Shown here piece after piece: positions 10,201 to 17,873 of a DNA stretch of 64,000 nt. The stretch comes from Ramlibacter humi (GTDB lineage: Bacteria; Pseudomonadota; Gammaproteobacteria; Burkholderiales; Burkholderiaceae_C), in the NCBI RefSeq assembly GCF_004681975.1, contig NZ_SMLK01000001.1:434001-498000 (forward strand), written 5' to 3'. A program made the position numbers and the translations under genes. The notes beneath the pieces were generated by a model. That model searched no databases. It saw only the letters and a list, made by a program, of their open reading frames with translations, and was not told the DNA's origin. Numbering within the stretch: the first letter of the stretch is position 1; the number at the start of each line of letters is the position of its first letter.

Positions 10201-10723
10201 AGCCCATGGGGAACAGGTCGATCAGGCCGCCGCGCACGGCGTACTCGCCGGGGCTGACGACCTGCGTGACGTGGTTGTAGCCGGCCAGCGTGAGCTGCGC
10301 CTTCAGCTTGCTCTCTTCCAGCTTCTGCTTGACCGCGAACTGGAACGTGTAGCCGGCGAGGAAGGAGGGCGGCGCCACGCGGTACAGCGCGGTGGTGGCC
10401 GGCACGATGACCACGTCGGCCTCGCCCTGCGAGATGCGCCACAGCGTCGCCAGCCGCTCGCTGATCAGGTCCTGGTGCGGCGAGAAGGTGTCATAGGGCA
10501 GCGTCTCCCAGTCCGGGAACAGGCAGCAGCGCAGGTCGGGGCAGAAGAAGGCCAGCTCGTCCAGCAGCCGCTGCGCGTCGGACGCTGACGCGGTGACGAT
10601 CGCGGTGGGGTGGCCCGCGGCTTTTTCGCGCTCGGCCAGCCGGGCGAGCAGCAGCGCATCGGCGGAGCCGGGCGGGCGGGGCAGCGCGAAGCGCTTGCCG
10701 GGGGACAGCTTGGGAAGGTCCAT
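7277..10723 (-). CDS. mfd: Transcription-repair coupling factor
   Basis: 1148 residues, the usual Mfd length. It removes RNA polymerase stalled at DNA lesions and recruits UvrA. Visible in order: the N-terminal UvrB-like region (VIVPATTALYRVAPP, GGLIDLFPMGSS); the RNA polymerase-interaction domain (LNVGDPVVHAQHGIGRYKGL, ~480); the RecG-like translocase with Walker A GDVGFGKTE (~630), the DEEH box IIDEEHRFG (~725) and TATPIPRTL; and the C-terminal TRCF domain. ATG at 10723 begins MDLPKLSPGKRF; the GTG eight codons upstream is in frame but has a poorly placed ribosome site. It is divergent from ispD. Confidence 0.97.
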   Translation of the reverse strand: MDLPKLSPGKRFALPRPPGSADALLLARLAEREKAAGHPTAIVTASASDAQRLLDELAFFCPDLRCCLFPDWETLPYDTFSPHQDLISERLATLWRISQGEADVVIVPATTALYRVAPPSFLAGYTFQFAVKQKLEESKLKAQLTLAGYNHVTQVVSPGEYAVRGGLIDLFPMGSSVPYRVDLFDDEIDSIRTFDPDSQRSLYPVPEVRLLPGREFPMDDEARAKFRSRWRELLEGDPTKSRIYKDMGNGVATSGIEYYLPLFFDDTATVFDYLGPQATLVLHGELEPAFQRFWQDTRDRYRLLQGDPERPLLPPEALFLTIEQFFARANEQAQLSLRPGAQDVADSALFQKLPDLSVVRGAEEPLDRFKRHLASTAHRVLVLAESAGRRESLLDFLRASHVSPPAFDSLEEFQSSDEKVGIAAAALVEGFQWMEAGLDFVTETELFAAGATTRRRRKQEQVSDVEALIKDLSELNVGDPVVHAQHGIGRYKGLVNMDLGQGNTEFLHLEYADKATLYVPVSQLHQISRYTGVSADEAPLHKLGSGQWEKAKRKAAEQVRDTAAELLNIYARRAAREGFAFRFSPQDYETFANDFGFDETADQNAAIHAVIQDMISPRPMDRLVCGDVGFGKTEVALRAAFIAVTGGKQVAFLAPTTLLAEQHYQTLVDRFSKWPVKVAEMSRFRSQKEITAAAKGLADGSVDIVVGTHKLLSPSIKFKNLGLLIIDEEHRFGVRHKEAMKALRAEVDVLTLTATPIPRTLGMALEGLRDLSVIATAPQRRLAIKTFVRNEGNGVIREAVLRELKRGGQAYFLHNEVETIENRRERLEQLLPEARIAVAHGQMPERELERVMRDFVAQRFNVLLCSTIIETGIDVPTANTIVISRADKFGLAQLHQLRGRVGRSHHQAYAYLMVPDKESLTKHAEQRLDAIQQMEELGSGFYLAMHDLEIRGAGEVLGENQSGNMLEVGFQLYNEMLSEAVRSLKAGKEPDLLSPLSATTDINLHAPALLPGDYCGDVHLRLSFYKKLASAKNTDQIDSLLEEIVDRFGKLPLQAQNLIDVHRLRVLARPYGVVKVDAAPGVTHITFRPNPPIDSLRIIELVQKNRHIKLAGNEKLRIERELKEPKDRAQMVRDVLRALGQPKVAEPA

Positions 10724-10730
10724 TCTCGTT

Positions 10731-10744
10731 TTTGCAAATGCAAA
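10731..10744. promoter_or_regulatory. 14-bp palindrome between mfd and ispD
   Basis: TTTGCA-AA-TGCAAA, a perfect inverted repeat with 6-bp arms, lies 8 bases upstream of the mfd ATG in an otherwise very GC-rich gap. It could be a repressor site or a leader hairpin of mfd. I know no regulator that binds this sequence here. Confidence 0.3.
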
Positions 10745-10782
10745 CACCCCTCACGGCGCGGCGGAGGGGTGTGCACGGATTC

Positions 10783-10788
10783 TAGAAT
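10783..10788 (+). promoter_or_regulatory. Candidate -10 (TAGAAT) of ispD
   Basis: TAGAAT matches 5 of 6 of the consensus -10. It overlaps the ATG at 10787, so a transcript starting ~10796 would contain only the ATG at 10802 and have a leader of about six bases. No convincing -35 is seen. Confidence 0.35.
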
Positions 10789-10801
10789 GGCCCACTTCCG
10801 C

Positions 10802-11500
10802 ATGGCTGCTCATCCACCGAATGCCCCCGCAAGACTGCACGCGCTGATCCCGGCGGCGGGCACGGGCAGCCGCGCCGGCACGGCGCAGCCCAAGCAGTAC
10901 GAGCCCCTGGCGGGCCGCGCGCTGGTGCTGCACACGCTGGAAGCGCTGGGAGGTGTCTCGCGGCTGGCGTCCATCCTGGTCGTAGTGTCGTCCGGCGATT
11001 CGCTCATGCCGCGTGGTGCAGGCTGGCAGGTGGCCGCCTGTGGCGGCGACACGCGTGCCGCATCGGTGGGCAACGGCCTGGCCGAACTGCAGGCGCGGGG
11101 CGCGGGCGAAGACGACTGGGTGCTGGTGCACGACGCCGCGCGCTGCCTGGTGACACCCGCGCAGGTGGACCGATTGATCGACGAGTGCCTGGCCGACGAA
11201 GTGGGCGGCCTGCTGGCAGTGCCGCTGGCCGATACGCTGAAGGCCGCGCAGGACGGCCGCGCCACGCAGACGCTGCCGCGCGAAGGCAAGTGGCTGGCGC
11301 AGACGCCGCAGATGTTCCGCCTGGGCGTGCTGCGGCGCGCGCTGGCGCAGGCGGGCGCGGGCGTGACCGACGAAGCGTCCGCCATCGAGGCGTTGGGCCT
11401 GCGGCCCAGGCTGGTCGCGGGCAGCGCGCAGAATTTCAAGGTGACCTGGCCCGAGGATTTCGCCTTGGCGCAGGCCGTACTGGAGAGCAGGAAGCGATGA
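10802..11500 (+). CDS. ispD: 2-C-methyl-D-erythritol 4-phosphate cytidylyltransferase
   Basis: 232 residues. It makes CDP-methylerythritol from MEP and CTP in the isoprenoid pathway. The nucleotide-binding N-terminus [19 protein letters not shown] carries the conserved Gly, Arg and Lys; [11 protein letters not shown] and [11 protein letters not shown] are further family motifs. ATG 10802 is chosen because the earlier in-frame ATG at 10787 lies within a likely -10 element; neither has a Shine-Dalgarno site. Its stop overlaps the ispF start as ATGA, so the two are translationally coupled. Confidence 0.96.
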   Translation: MAAHPPNAPARLHALIPAAGTGSRAGTAQPKQYEPLAGRALVLHTLEALGGVSRLASILVVVSSGDSLMPRGAGWQVAACGGDTRAASVGNGLAELQARGAGEDDWVLVHDAARCLVTPAQVDRLIDECLADEVGGLLAVPLADTLKAAQDGRATQTLPREGKWLAQTPQMFRLGVLRRALAQAGAGVTDEASAIEALGLRPRLVAGSAQNFKVTWPEDFALAQAVLESRKR

Positions 11501-11988
11501 CGACGGCGATGCGGATCGGCGAGGGTTGGGACGTGCACGCGCTGGTGCCGGGGCGGCCGCTGGTGATCGGCGGCGTGGTGGTGCCCTATGACCGCGGCCT
11601 GCTGGGCCACTCGGATGCTGACGTGCTGCTGCACGCCATCACCGACGCGTTGCTCGGCGCAGCGGGTTTGGGCGACATCGGCCGCCATTTCCCCGACACC
11701 GACGCGAAGTTCAAGGGCGCCGATTCCATGCTGCTGCTGGAAGAGGCCGCGCGCCGCGTGGCCGCGCAAGGCTGGGCCGTCGCCAACGTGGACAGCACCG
11801 TGGTGGCGCAGGCGCCGCGGCTCGCCACGCACATCGACGCCATGCGCTCGCGCATCGCCAAGGGCCTGGGGCTGGAGCCCGCGCAGGTGAACGTGAAGGC
11901 GAAGACGGCTGAGAAGCTGGGCCCGGTGGGGCAGGGCCAGAGCATCGAGGCCCGGGCCGTGGTGCTGCTGGCGCAGCGGGCCGGCTAA
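11497..11988 (+). CDS. ispF: 2-C-methyl-D-erythritol 2,4-cyclodiphosphate synthase
   Basis: 163 residues. It cyclises CDP-methylerythritol 2-phosphate to MEcPP with release of CMP. The metal-binding DxH is [25 protein letters not shown] and [11 protein letters not shown] are the signature stretches, and [13 protein letters not shown] is the C-terminal substrate loop. ATGA overlap with ispD. Its TAA overlaps the TAG of the convergent histidine kinase by three bases, leaving no room for a terminator between the two transcripts. Confidence 0.97.
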   Translation: MTTAMRIGEGWDVHALVPGRPLVIGGVVVPYDRGLLGHSDADVLLHAITDALLGAAGLGDIGRHFPDTDAKFKGADSMLLLEEAARRVAAQGWAVANVDSTVVAQAPRLATHIDAMRSRIAKGLGLEPAQVNVKAKTAEKLGPVGQGQSIEARAVVLLAQRAG

Positions 11989-13439
11989 GCCGCTTCCGCG
12001 CGGGCCAGCTGGCCCGCTTCCTCGCCGCCAAGAGTGGACTTGGGTTTCTGCAGCTTGATGTGCGCCGCCAGGCCGCCCGAAGTGGTGTTGGCCAGCGCGA
12101 AGATGCCGCCCATGCGCTGCACCGTCTTGTCGACGATGGCCAGGCCCAGGCCGGCGCCGGTGGCCGCGGTGCGCGCGGCGTCGCCGCGGAAGAAGGGCTT
12201 GATCAGGTTGGGCAGCGCCTCGGGCGCCACGCCCATGCCATGGTCGCGCACCTTCAGCAGCACCCACTCGTTGCGCTGCTTGGCCGCGATGTCCACCACC
12301 GCGATGCCGGTCTCGGGCGTCTTGCCGTAGCGGCGCGCGTTTTCCAGCAGGTTGGACACCACGCGCGCCAGTTCCACCTCGTCGGCCAGGACGAACAGGC
12401 TCTTGGGCACGTCGGTGTTGATGCGCATGTCGCCGTGGTCCTGCACCGCGTACACGCAGGCTTCGACCACTTCGCTGAGGTTCACCGGCTTCAGCTCCGC
12501 ATGGTCGGGGCGGGCGTAGTCCAGGAACTTGTCGATGATGGCGTCGAGCTGGTCGATGTCCGACGCCATGTGCTCGCGCGCCTCCTGGTCGGCCACGCTC
12601 ATCTCGGTTTCCAGGCGAAGGCGCGCCAGCGGCGTGCGAAGGTCGTGCGAGATGCCGGCCAGCATCACGGCGCGGTCCTGCTCGATCTTGGCCAGCTGCT
12701 GCGCCATGCGGTTGAAGCCGATGTTCACCTCGCGGATCTCGCTGGTGACGGCCTTCTCGTCCAGGCGGCTGGCGTCGAAGTCGCCGTCGCGCACGCGGCT
12801 GGCGGCGAACGACAGCTGCTTGAGCGGGCGGTTGATCAGCCGCGCGATGAGCGCGGCGCCCGCCAGCGACAGGCCCGCCGCGGTGATCAGCCAGATCAGC
12901 CAGGTGCGGCCGCCCACGCGCGTGAAGCGGTTGCGGTCCATCAGCAGCCAGTAGGCGTCGGCGTCGATCTTGAAGCCGACCCAGAAGCCTTTTTCGGTGT
13001 TGACCGCGGAAGCGAGGATGGTGCCGGCGCCCAGGCGGGTGACCAGCTCTTCGGCCACGCGCTCGTCGAGCGAGGCGTTGTCGAAGACCACGTACACGTC
13101 GGTGGGCTTGGACGGCAGGATGCGCACGCCTTCCTGCTCGGCCAGTGTCTTGATCAGCGAGACGCGCGTGATGGGGTCGGAGTAGCGCAGCGCGGCGCGG
13201 CTGAGGTTGACCAGCGAAGCGATCTGCTGCGCCGTCTGCACCGCGCGCGGCTCGAATTCCAGCGCGCGGAAGGTCTGCAGCCACGCGACGATGGAGCCGA
13301 TGAGCAGCAGCGACAGCAGGAAGAAGGTGCGCCAGAAGAGCGACAGGCCGACGCGGGGCCGCATTTCCAGCGGCGCCGGCGCTGTCTCCAGCGGTGCCGG
13401 CCCGGTCACGTTCATGCTCGTCGCCACGCCTCGAATCAC
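11985..13439 (-). CDS. EnvZ-type membrane sensor histidine kinase
   Basis: 484 residues. Membrane segments at ~33-53 and ~180-200 flank a periplasmic sensor domain; then HAMP ([20 protein letters not shown]), the phosphoacceptor His265 in [17 protein letters not shown], and an ATPase domain with the N box [10 protein letters not shown]1 RDHGMGV and G2 GAGLGLAIV. The GTG at 13439 has GAGGGG 5 bases before it; the ATG eight codons later is less well supplied. It lies 72 bases downstream of the OmpR-type regulator on the same strand, so they form a two-component pair resembling RisA/RisS of Bordetella. No F box is obvious. Confidence 0.93.
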   Translation of the reverse strand: MIRGVATSMNVTGPAPLETAPAPLEMRPRVGLSLFWRTFFLLSLLLIGSIVAWLQTFRALEFEPRAVQTAQQIASLVNLSRAALRYSDPITRVSLIKTLAEQEGVRILPSKPTDVYVVFDNASLDERVAEELVTRLGAGTILASAVNTEKGFWVGFKIDADAYWLLMDRNRFTRVGGRTWLIWLITAAGLSLAGAALIARLINRPLKQLSFAASRVRDGDFDASRLDEKAVTSEIREVNIGFNRMAQQLAKIEQDRAVMLAGISHDLRTPLARLRLETEMSVADQEAREHMASDIDQLDAIIDKFLDYARPDHAELKPVNLSEVVEACVYAVQDHGDMRINTDVPKSLFVLADEVELARVVSNLLENARRYGKTPETGIAVVDIAAKQRNEWVLLKVRDHGMGVAPEALPNLIKPFFRGDAARTAATGAGLGLAIVDKTVQRMGGIFALANTTSGGLAAHIKLQKPKSTLGGEEAGQLARAEAA

Positions 13440-13511
13440 CCGGTCCCCTCAGGATGCGGCGGCGCCTTCGTCGATGCGGCGCTCGCCCTGGTCATGCTCG
13501 CGAACGTTGGA

Positions 13512-14243
13512 TCAGCCCGCGCCGTCCGGCACGAAGACGTAGCCCACGCCCCAGACCGTCTGAATATAGCGCGGGGCCGAGGGATCGGCCTCGACGAGCT
13601 TGCGAAGACGCGACACCTGCACGTCCAGGCTGCGGTCGAAGGGTTCGAACTCGCGGCCGCGGGCCAGCTGGGCCAGCTTCTCGCGCGACAGCGGCTGGCG
13701 CGGGTGGCGCACCAGCGCCTTCAGCATGGCGAACTCGCCGGTGGTCAGCGGCAGTTCCTCGCCGTTCTTGCGCAGCGTGCGCGCGCCCAGGTCGAAGGCG
13801 AAAGGGCCGAAGGTGACCACTTCGTTCTCGGCCGACGGGGCGCCGGGCGCTTCCTGCGCGGGGCGGCGGCGCAGCACGGCGTGCACGCGGGCCAGCAGTT
13901 CGCGCGGATTGAAGGGCTTGCCCAGGTAGTCGTCGGCGCCGACCTCCAGGCCCACGATGCGGTCCACGTCCTCGCCCTTGGCGGTGAGCATGATGATCGG
14001 GGTGCGGTCGTTGGCCGCGCGCAGGCGGCGGCAGATGGAGAGGCCGTCCTCGCCGGGCATCATCAGGTCCAGCACGATGAGGTCGGCGGTCTCGCGCAGC
14101 ATCAGCCGGTTGAGCGCCTTGCCGTCCTCGGCCAGGATGACTTCGAAGCCTTCCTGCGTCAGGTAGCGCCGGAGCAGGTCACGGATCCGGGCGTCGTCGT
14201 CGACCACCAGGATCTTGTCGGTGCGGGCTGCAGCTTGTGTCAT
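13512..14243 (-). CDS. ompR: OmpR-type response regulator
   Basis: 243 residues. Receiver domain with VVDDDARI, phosphoacceptor Asp59 in LIVLDLMMPGEDG, switch Thr in IIMLTAKGE and the lysine in YLGKPFNPRELL; then a winged-helix DNA-binding domain with LTTGEFAMLKALVRHP and SLDVQVSRLRKLVEADPSAP. GGAG lies 4-5 bases before the ATG. The first gene of the pair with the EnvZ-type kinase. Its promoter region (14244-14406) is shared with the SIMPL gene and holds two TGTTACA-type heptamers. Confidence 0.95.
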   Translation of the reverse strand: MTQAAARTDKILVVDDDARIRDLLRRYLTQEGFEVILAEDGKALNRLMLRETADLIVLDLMMPGEDGLSICRRLRAANDRTPIIMLTAKGEDVDRIVGLEVGADDYLGKPFNPRELLARVHAVLRRRPAQEAPGAPSAENEVVTFGPFAFDLGARTLRKNGEELPLTTGEFAMLKALVRHPRQPLSREKLAQLARGREFEPFDRSLDVQVSRLRKLVEADPSAPRYIQTVWGVGYVFVPDGAG

Positions 14244-14261
14244 GATGCTCCAAAACGTATT

Positions 14262-14335
14262 TGTAACAGGCCGGATTCTGAGGGCCGAAACACAGGGCGT
14301 GCGGCGTTTGCACGGACACCTGACACACTGTTACA
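14262..14335. promoter_or_regulatory. Paired TGTAACA/TGTTACA heptamers upstream of ompR
   Basis: In the 163-base gap between the divergent ompR and SIMPL genes, TGTAACA (from 14262) and its reverse complement TGTTACA (14329-14335) occur ~60 bases apart in otherwise GC-rich DNA. E. coli OmpR sites contain GTTACA/GTAACA-type half-sites, so autoregulation is plausible. A poor plus-strand -35/-10 pair (TTGCAC at 14308, TACATA at 14332) overlaps the second heptamer. All of this is inference. Confidence 0.3.
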
Positions 14336-14406
14336 TAAGTTGCGGCGGCTGGGACGGATTCACTTTCCAGCCGTGAACTGCTCGGCAACTGCCGCGTTCT
14401 GTAGTC

Positions 14407-15123
14407 ATGATGCCAAACTTCATCCGCTCCGCCGTGCCGGCTTTCCTGGCCGCCGCACTTCTTTTTCCCGCCGCCCGAGCCGGGGCCCAGACGGTCCCGC
14501 CGCCCGAAAACGTGGTGCAGCTCAGCACGTCCTCGACCGTGGAAGTGCCGCAGGACGTGCTGGTGTTTTCGCTCACCGCCACGCGCGAAGGCGCCGACCC
14601 GGGCCAGGTGCAAAACCAGCTGAAGGCCGTGCTGGACCAGGCGCTGGCCGAAGCGAAGAAGTCGGCCCAGCCCGGCGCCATGGACGTGCACACCGGCGGC
14701 TTCAACGTCGGTCCGCGCTATGACCGCAACGGCAAGATCAGCGGCTGGGTGGGCACGGCCGAGCTGGTGCTGGAAGGCAAGGACTTCGCGCGGCTCAGCC
14801 AGGCGGCCGGCCGGCTGCAGGGCATGACGGTGGCCAGCGCGTCCTTCCGGCTCAGCCGCGAGCAGCGCGAGCAGGCCGAACGGCAGGCGCAGTCGCAGGC
14901 CATCGCCGGCTTCCGCACCAAGGCCGGCGAACTGGCCAAGGCTTTCGGCTTCAACACGTACACGCTGCGCGAAGTGTCGGTGCAGGCGCAGGACACGGGC
15001 TACGTGCCGCGGCCGCGCATGATGGCCATGGAGGCGAAGGCCGCCGCCGACGCGCCGGTGCCGGTGGAAGCGGGCAAGGCCAACGTCCTGGTCAACGTGT
15101 CGGGTTCCGTACAGCTTCGCTAG
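14407..15123 (+). CDS. SIMPL domain (DUF541) periplasmic protein
   Basis: 238 residues. A signal peptide (~1-28, ending AGAQT) leads into a SIMPL/DUF541 domain recognisable from VVQLSTSSTVEVPQDVLVFS, the central GWVGTAELVLEGKDF and the LREVSVQAQDTG strand near the end, followed by a short Ala/Pro-rich loop and VNVSGSVQL. The family (YggE, BP26) is periplasmic, forms ring oligomers and has been linked to oxidative stress; the biochemical role is not settled. It starts divergently from ompR, so joint regulation is possible. Confidence 0.9.
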   Translation: MMPNFIRSAVPAFLAAALLFPAARAGAQTVPPPENVVQLSTSSTVEVPQDVLVFSLTATREGADPGQVQNQLKAVLDQALAEAKKSAQPGAMDVHTGGFNVGPRYDRNGKISGWVGTAELVLEGKDFARLSQAAGRLQGMTVASASFRLSREQREQAERQAQSQAIAGFRTKAGELAKAFGFNTYTLREVSVQAQDTGYVPRPRMMAMEAKAAADAPVPVEAGKANVLVNVSGSVQLR

Positions 15124-15171
15124 CCGGAGTCCCACAAGACAGGGCGGGGGCGTCCTCTAAGCTGCCCGGCC

Positions 15172-16158
15172 ATGGGGGCGACCGACCTGGCCGGCCATGC
15201 CGCGCGGCAAGACACCACGGCTGGCGGCCCACCTCTTTTCATCGTGGCCAACGCGGGCTCCGGGCAGCACGACCTGCGCCAGACCCGCGAGACCCTGTCG
15301 CGCGTGTTCGGCGAAGCAGGCCGCGAGTTCCATTTCGTCGACACGGACGGACCGGGCTCGGTGGTGACCGTGGCGCAGGCCGGGGCGCGCTACGCGCGCG
15401 AAGCCGGAGGTGTCGTCGTCTCGGTCGGCGGTGACGGCACCACCAACGCGGTGGCGCAGGCGGCCTGGGACGCGGGCTGCACGATGGCCGTGCTGCCGCA
15501 AGGCACGTTCAACCTGTTCGGCCGCGAGCACGGCATCGCGCAGGACCTGGAGACCGCGGCACGTGCGCTGCTGCGCGCGCGGGCCGAGCCGGTGCAGGTG
15601 GGCGAGGTGAACGGGCGCATCTTCCTCGTCAACGCCAGCCTCGGGCTGTACCCGCAGCTGCTGCAGGACCGCGAGGCTTTCAAGAGGCGGTTCGGGCGCC
15701 ACCGCTGGGTGGCCATCCTCTCGGGGCTGGTCACCCTGTTCGAATGGCGGCGCCAGCTGGCGCTGGAGATCGAACTGGACGGGCAATCCACGTTGCTGAC
15801 CACGCCGACCCTGTTCGTGGGCAACAACCGGCTGCAGCTGGAGCGCATTGGCATGGAGTCCGCCGTTGCCGAGCGCGTGGGCGAGGGCCGCCTGGCGGCG
15901 CTGATCGCCAAGCCGATCGGCACCGGGACCATGGTGTGGCTGATGCTCAAGGGCGCGTTCGGCCGCCTGGGTGAAGCCGAGCAGGTGCACAGCTTCGCGT
16001 TCCGCACGCTCACCGTGCGTGTGCTGGGCATGCGCAAGCTGAAGGTCGCCGCGGACGGCGAGGTCGGCGTGATGGCGCCGCCGCTGCGCTTCACGGTGGC
16101 GTCGCGTCCCCTGCAGCTGATGCTGCCGCGCGAGGAAGACCTGGTGCCCGTGGAATGA
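15172..16158 (+). CDS. Diacylglycerol kinase-family lipid kinase
   Basis: 328 residues. The DAGK catalytic domain has the nucleotide-binding GGDGT at 86-90 (VVSVGGDGTTNAVAQ), preceded by FIVANAGSG, and the LPQGTFNLFGREH loop. The C-terminal beta-sandwich domain ends at RPLQLMLPREED. Substrates in this family (YegS, BmrU, LCB5-like) are diacylglycerol, phosphatidylglycerol or sphingoid bases; the sequence alone does not decide. An ATGA overlap couples it to the metallophosphoesterase downstream, a pairing that suggests a shared phosphate or lipid substrate. Confidence 0.9.
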   Translation: MGATDLAGHAARQDTTAGGPPLFIVANAGSGQHDLRQTRETLSRVFGEAGREFHFVDTDGPGSVVTVAQAGARYAREAGGVVVSVGGDGTTNAVAQAAWDAGCTMAVLPQGTFNLFGREHGIAQDLETAARALLRARAEPVQVGEVNGRIFLVNASLGLYPQLLQDREAFKRRFGRHRWVAILSGLVTLFEWRRQLALEIELDGQSTLLTTPTLFVGNNRLQLERIGMESAVAERVGEGRLAALIAKPIGTGTMVWLMLKGAFGRLGEAEQVHSFAFRTLTVRVLGMRKLKVAADGEVGVMAPPLRFTVASRPLQLMLPREEDLVPVE

Positions 16159-16967
16159 GCCTGCTGCTGCACATCTCCGACACGCACTTCGGCACGGAGC
16201 AGGCGCCCGTGGTGGAGGCGCTGCGGCGGCTTTCGTTCCAGCTGCGGCCGCAGGTGGTGGTGCTCAGCGGCGACATCACGCAACGCGCGCGGCCTTCGCA
16301 GTTCGCCGCGGCGCGCGCGTTCTGCGATTCGCTCGCGGTGCCCCATCTGCTCGCGCTGCCGGGCAACCACGACATCCCGCTGTTCGACCTGGTGACGCGC
16401 GTGGCCGATCCTTACCGGCACTACCGCGCCGCGTTCGGCGCGCTGGAACCGCAGCTGGCATTGCCGGACCTGCTGGTGAGCTGCGTGAACACCACGCGGC
16501 CCCGGCGGCACAAGCACGGCGAGGTGTCGCGCGAGCAGGTGGAGCGCGTGTGCGACCGGCTGCGCGGGGCGCGGCGCGAGCAATTGCGCATCGTGGTCAC
16601 GCACCAGCCCGCGTGCGTGGTGCGAGAGGAAGACGGGAAAGACCGGCTGCGCGGCGGCCACGGGGCGGTGCGGGCCTGGTCCCTCGCCGGCGCGGACCTG
16701 GTGCTGGGCGGCCACATCCATCTGCCGTACATCGCGGACGTGCGCGCGAAAGTGAGTGGCACGCCGCGCGCGTTGTTTTGCCTGCAGGCGGGCACCGCGG
16801 TGTCGCACCGCGTGCGGTACGGCACACCGAACTCGGTGAACGTGGTGAGGTGGTCGGCGCCGCCGCCGGGGGCGGCGCGCAAGTGCAGGGTGGAGCGGTG
16901 GGACTACGACCTGGCCGATGCGCACTTCGAACGCACGCACGAGCACGAGCTGACGCTTGCCGACTAA
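16155..16967 (+). CDS. Calcineurin-like metallophosphoesterase
   Basis: 270 residues. Metal-binding motifs of the calcineurin-like superfamily are in order: ISDTHFG (Asp9, His11), VVLSGDITQR, LPGNHDIP, then VVTHQPA and GGHIHLPY. The resemblance is to the CpdA/Icc-type 3',5'-cAMP phosphodiesterase group, but substrate cannot be fixed from sequence. It overlaps the lipid kinase by ATGA. A hairpin directly follows its stop and faces the convergent 3-hydroxybutyrate dehydrogenase. Confidence 0.92.
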   Translation: MSLLLHISDTHFGTEQAPVVEALRRLSFQLRPQVVVLSGDITQRARPSQFAAARAFCDSLAVPHLLALPGNHDIPLFDLVTRVADPYRHYRAAFGALEPQLALPDLLVSCVNTTRPRRHKHGEVSREQVERVCDRLRGARREQLRIVVTHQPACVVREEDGKDRLRGGHGAVRAWSLAGADLVLGGHIHLPYIADVRAKVSGTPRALFCLQAGTAVSHRVRYGTPNSVNVVRWSAPPPGAARKCRVERWDYDLADAHFERTHEHELTLAD

Positions 16968-16969
16968 CT

Positions 16970-16996
16970 GTCATTCCCGCCTTTCGCGGGGATGAC
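16970..16996. repeat. CCCGC/GCGGGG hairpin repeat, copy 2
   Basis: GTCATTCCCGC (16970-16980), loop CTTTC, GCGGGGATGAC (16986-16996): an 11-bp stem with one G-T wobble, in the gap between convergent genes. It resembles copy 1 at 7236-7263 and the ATTCCC..GGGAAT-type repeats of other betaproteobacteria. No T-run follows, but it could stop both transcripts or stabilise their 3' ends. Confidence 0.55.
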
Positions 16997-17009
16997 GGAT
17001 GGTGGGGAG

Positions 17010-17780
17010 TTACTGCGCGGCCCAGCCGCCATCCATGTTCCATGCCACGCCGCGCACGTTGTTCGCGGCCGGCGAACAGAAGAACACCGCAAGCTCGCCC
17101 AGCTCTTCCGGCGTGGTGAACTGCATCGAGGGCTCCTTCTCGCCCAGCAGGCGCCTGGTGGCTTCCTCGTTGGTCCAGCCGTTGGCGCTGGCCTTGGCGT
17201 CCACCTGCTTCTGCACCAGCGGCGTCAGCACCCAGCCCGGGCAGATGGCGTTGCAGGTCACGCCCGTGGTGGCGGTTTCCAGCGCCGTCACCTTGGTCAT
17301 GCCGACGATGCCGTGCTTGGCGGCGACATAGGCCACCTTTTCGACCGAAGCCACCAGGCCGTGCACCGAAGCCACGTTGATGACGCGGCCCCAGTTGGCG
17401 GCCTTCATCGCGGGCAACGCCAGGCGCGTGGCATGGAACGCGCTGGACAGGTTGATGGCGATGACGGCGTCCCAGCGCTCGGGCGGGAAGTCCTCGACCT
17501 TGGCCACGTGCTGGATGCCGGCGTTGTTGACGAGGATGTCCACGCGGCCGAACTTCGAGGCCGCGTACTTCATCATGTCCTCGATCTCCGCGGGCTTGCT
17601 CATGTCGGCGCCGTGGTAGTCCACCTTCACGCCCAGCTTCGCGATCTCGGCCTTCGGGCCTTCGACGTCGCCGAAGCCGTTGAGCACGATGTTCGCGCCT
17701 TGCTTCGCCAGGGCCTTGGCGATGCCGAGGCCGATGCCGCTGGTCGAGCCGGTGACGAGGGCGGTTTTGCCGTTGAGCAT
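17010..17780 (-). CDS. bdhA: 3-hydroxybutyrate dehydrogenase (SDR)
   Basis: 256 residues, a classical short-chain dehydrogenase that oxidises 3-hydroxybutyrate to acetoacetate with NAD+ in PHB breakdown. The nucleotide-binding TGSTSGIGLGIA, NNAG, the active-site serine in INVASVHGLVAS and YVAAK (Tyr/Lys) are present, and the C-terminal VRGVAWNMDGGWAAQ is characteristic of the D-3-hydroxybutyrate dehydrogenase branch. GGAGA lies 8 bases before the ATG; upstream in-frame codons are unlikely to be translated. Divergent from the alpha/beta hydrolase. The PHB regulator phaR, 9.4 kb away, supports an active PHB cycle. Confidence 0.92.
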   Translation of the reverse strand: MLNGKTALVTGSTSGIGLGIAKALAKQGANIVLNGFGDVEGPKAEIAKLGVKVDYHGADMSKPAEIEDMMKYAASKFGRVDILVNNAGIQHVAKVEDFPPERWDAVIAINLSSAFHATRLALPAMKAANWGRVINVASVHGLVASVEKVAYVAAKHGIVGMTKVTALETATTGVTCNAICPGWVLTPLVQKQVDAKASANGWTNEEATRRLLGEKEPSMQFTTPEELGELAVFFCSPAANNVRGVAWNMDGGWAAQ

Positions 17781-17873
17781 GGGACGTTTCTCCGCGGAGG
17801 GTTGTACGATGCGGTGGCGCTGTCGCGCCTGCCGCTCTCTTCGAGACGCGCGGAAGTATCGGACATTTGCCCC

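Noticed and set aside
7886-10588. A 900-codon plus-strand open frame opposite mfd
   Set aside because: Low-complexity antisense translation of mfd; GC-rich coding DNA often leaves such frames open.
10745-10747. GTG at 10747 as the mfd start
   Set aside because: The purine-rich stretch is too close to act as ribosome site, and the extra eight residues are not typical of Mfd.
10787-10789. ATG at 10787 as the ispD start
   Set aside because: It overlaps the likely -10 hexamer and has no ribosome site; 10802 also gives the normal family length.
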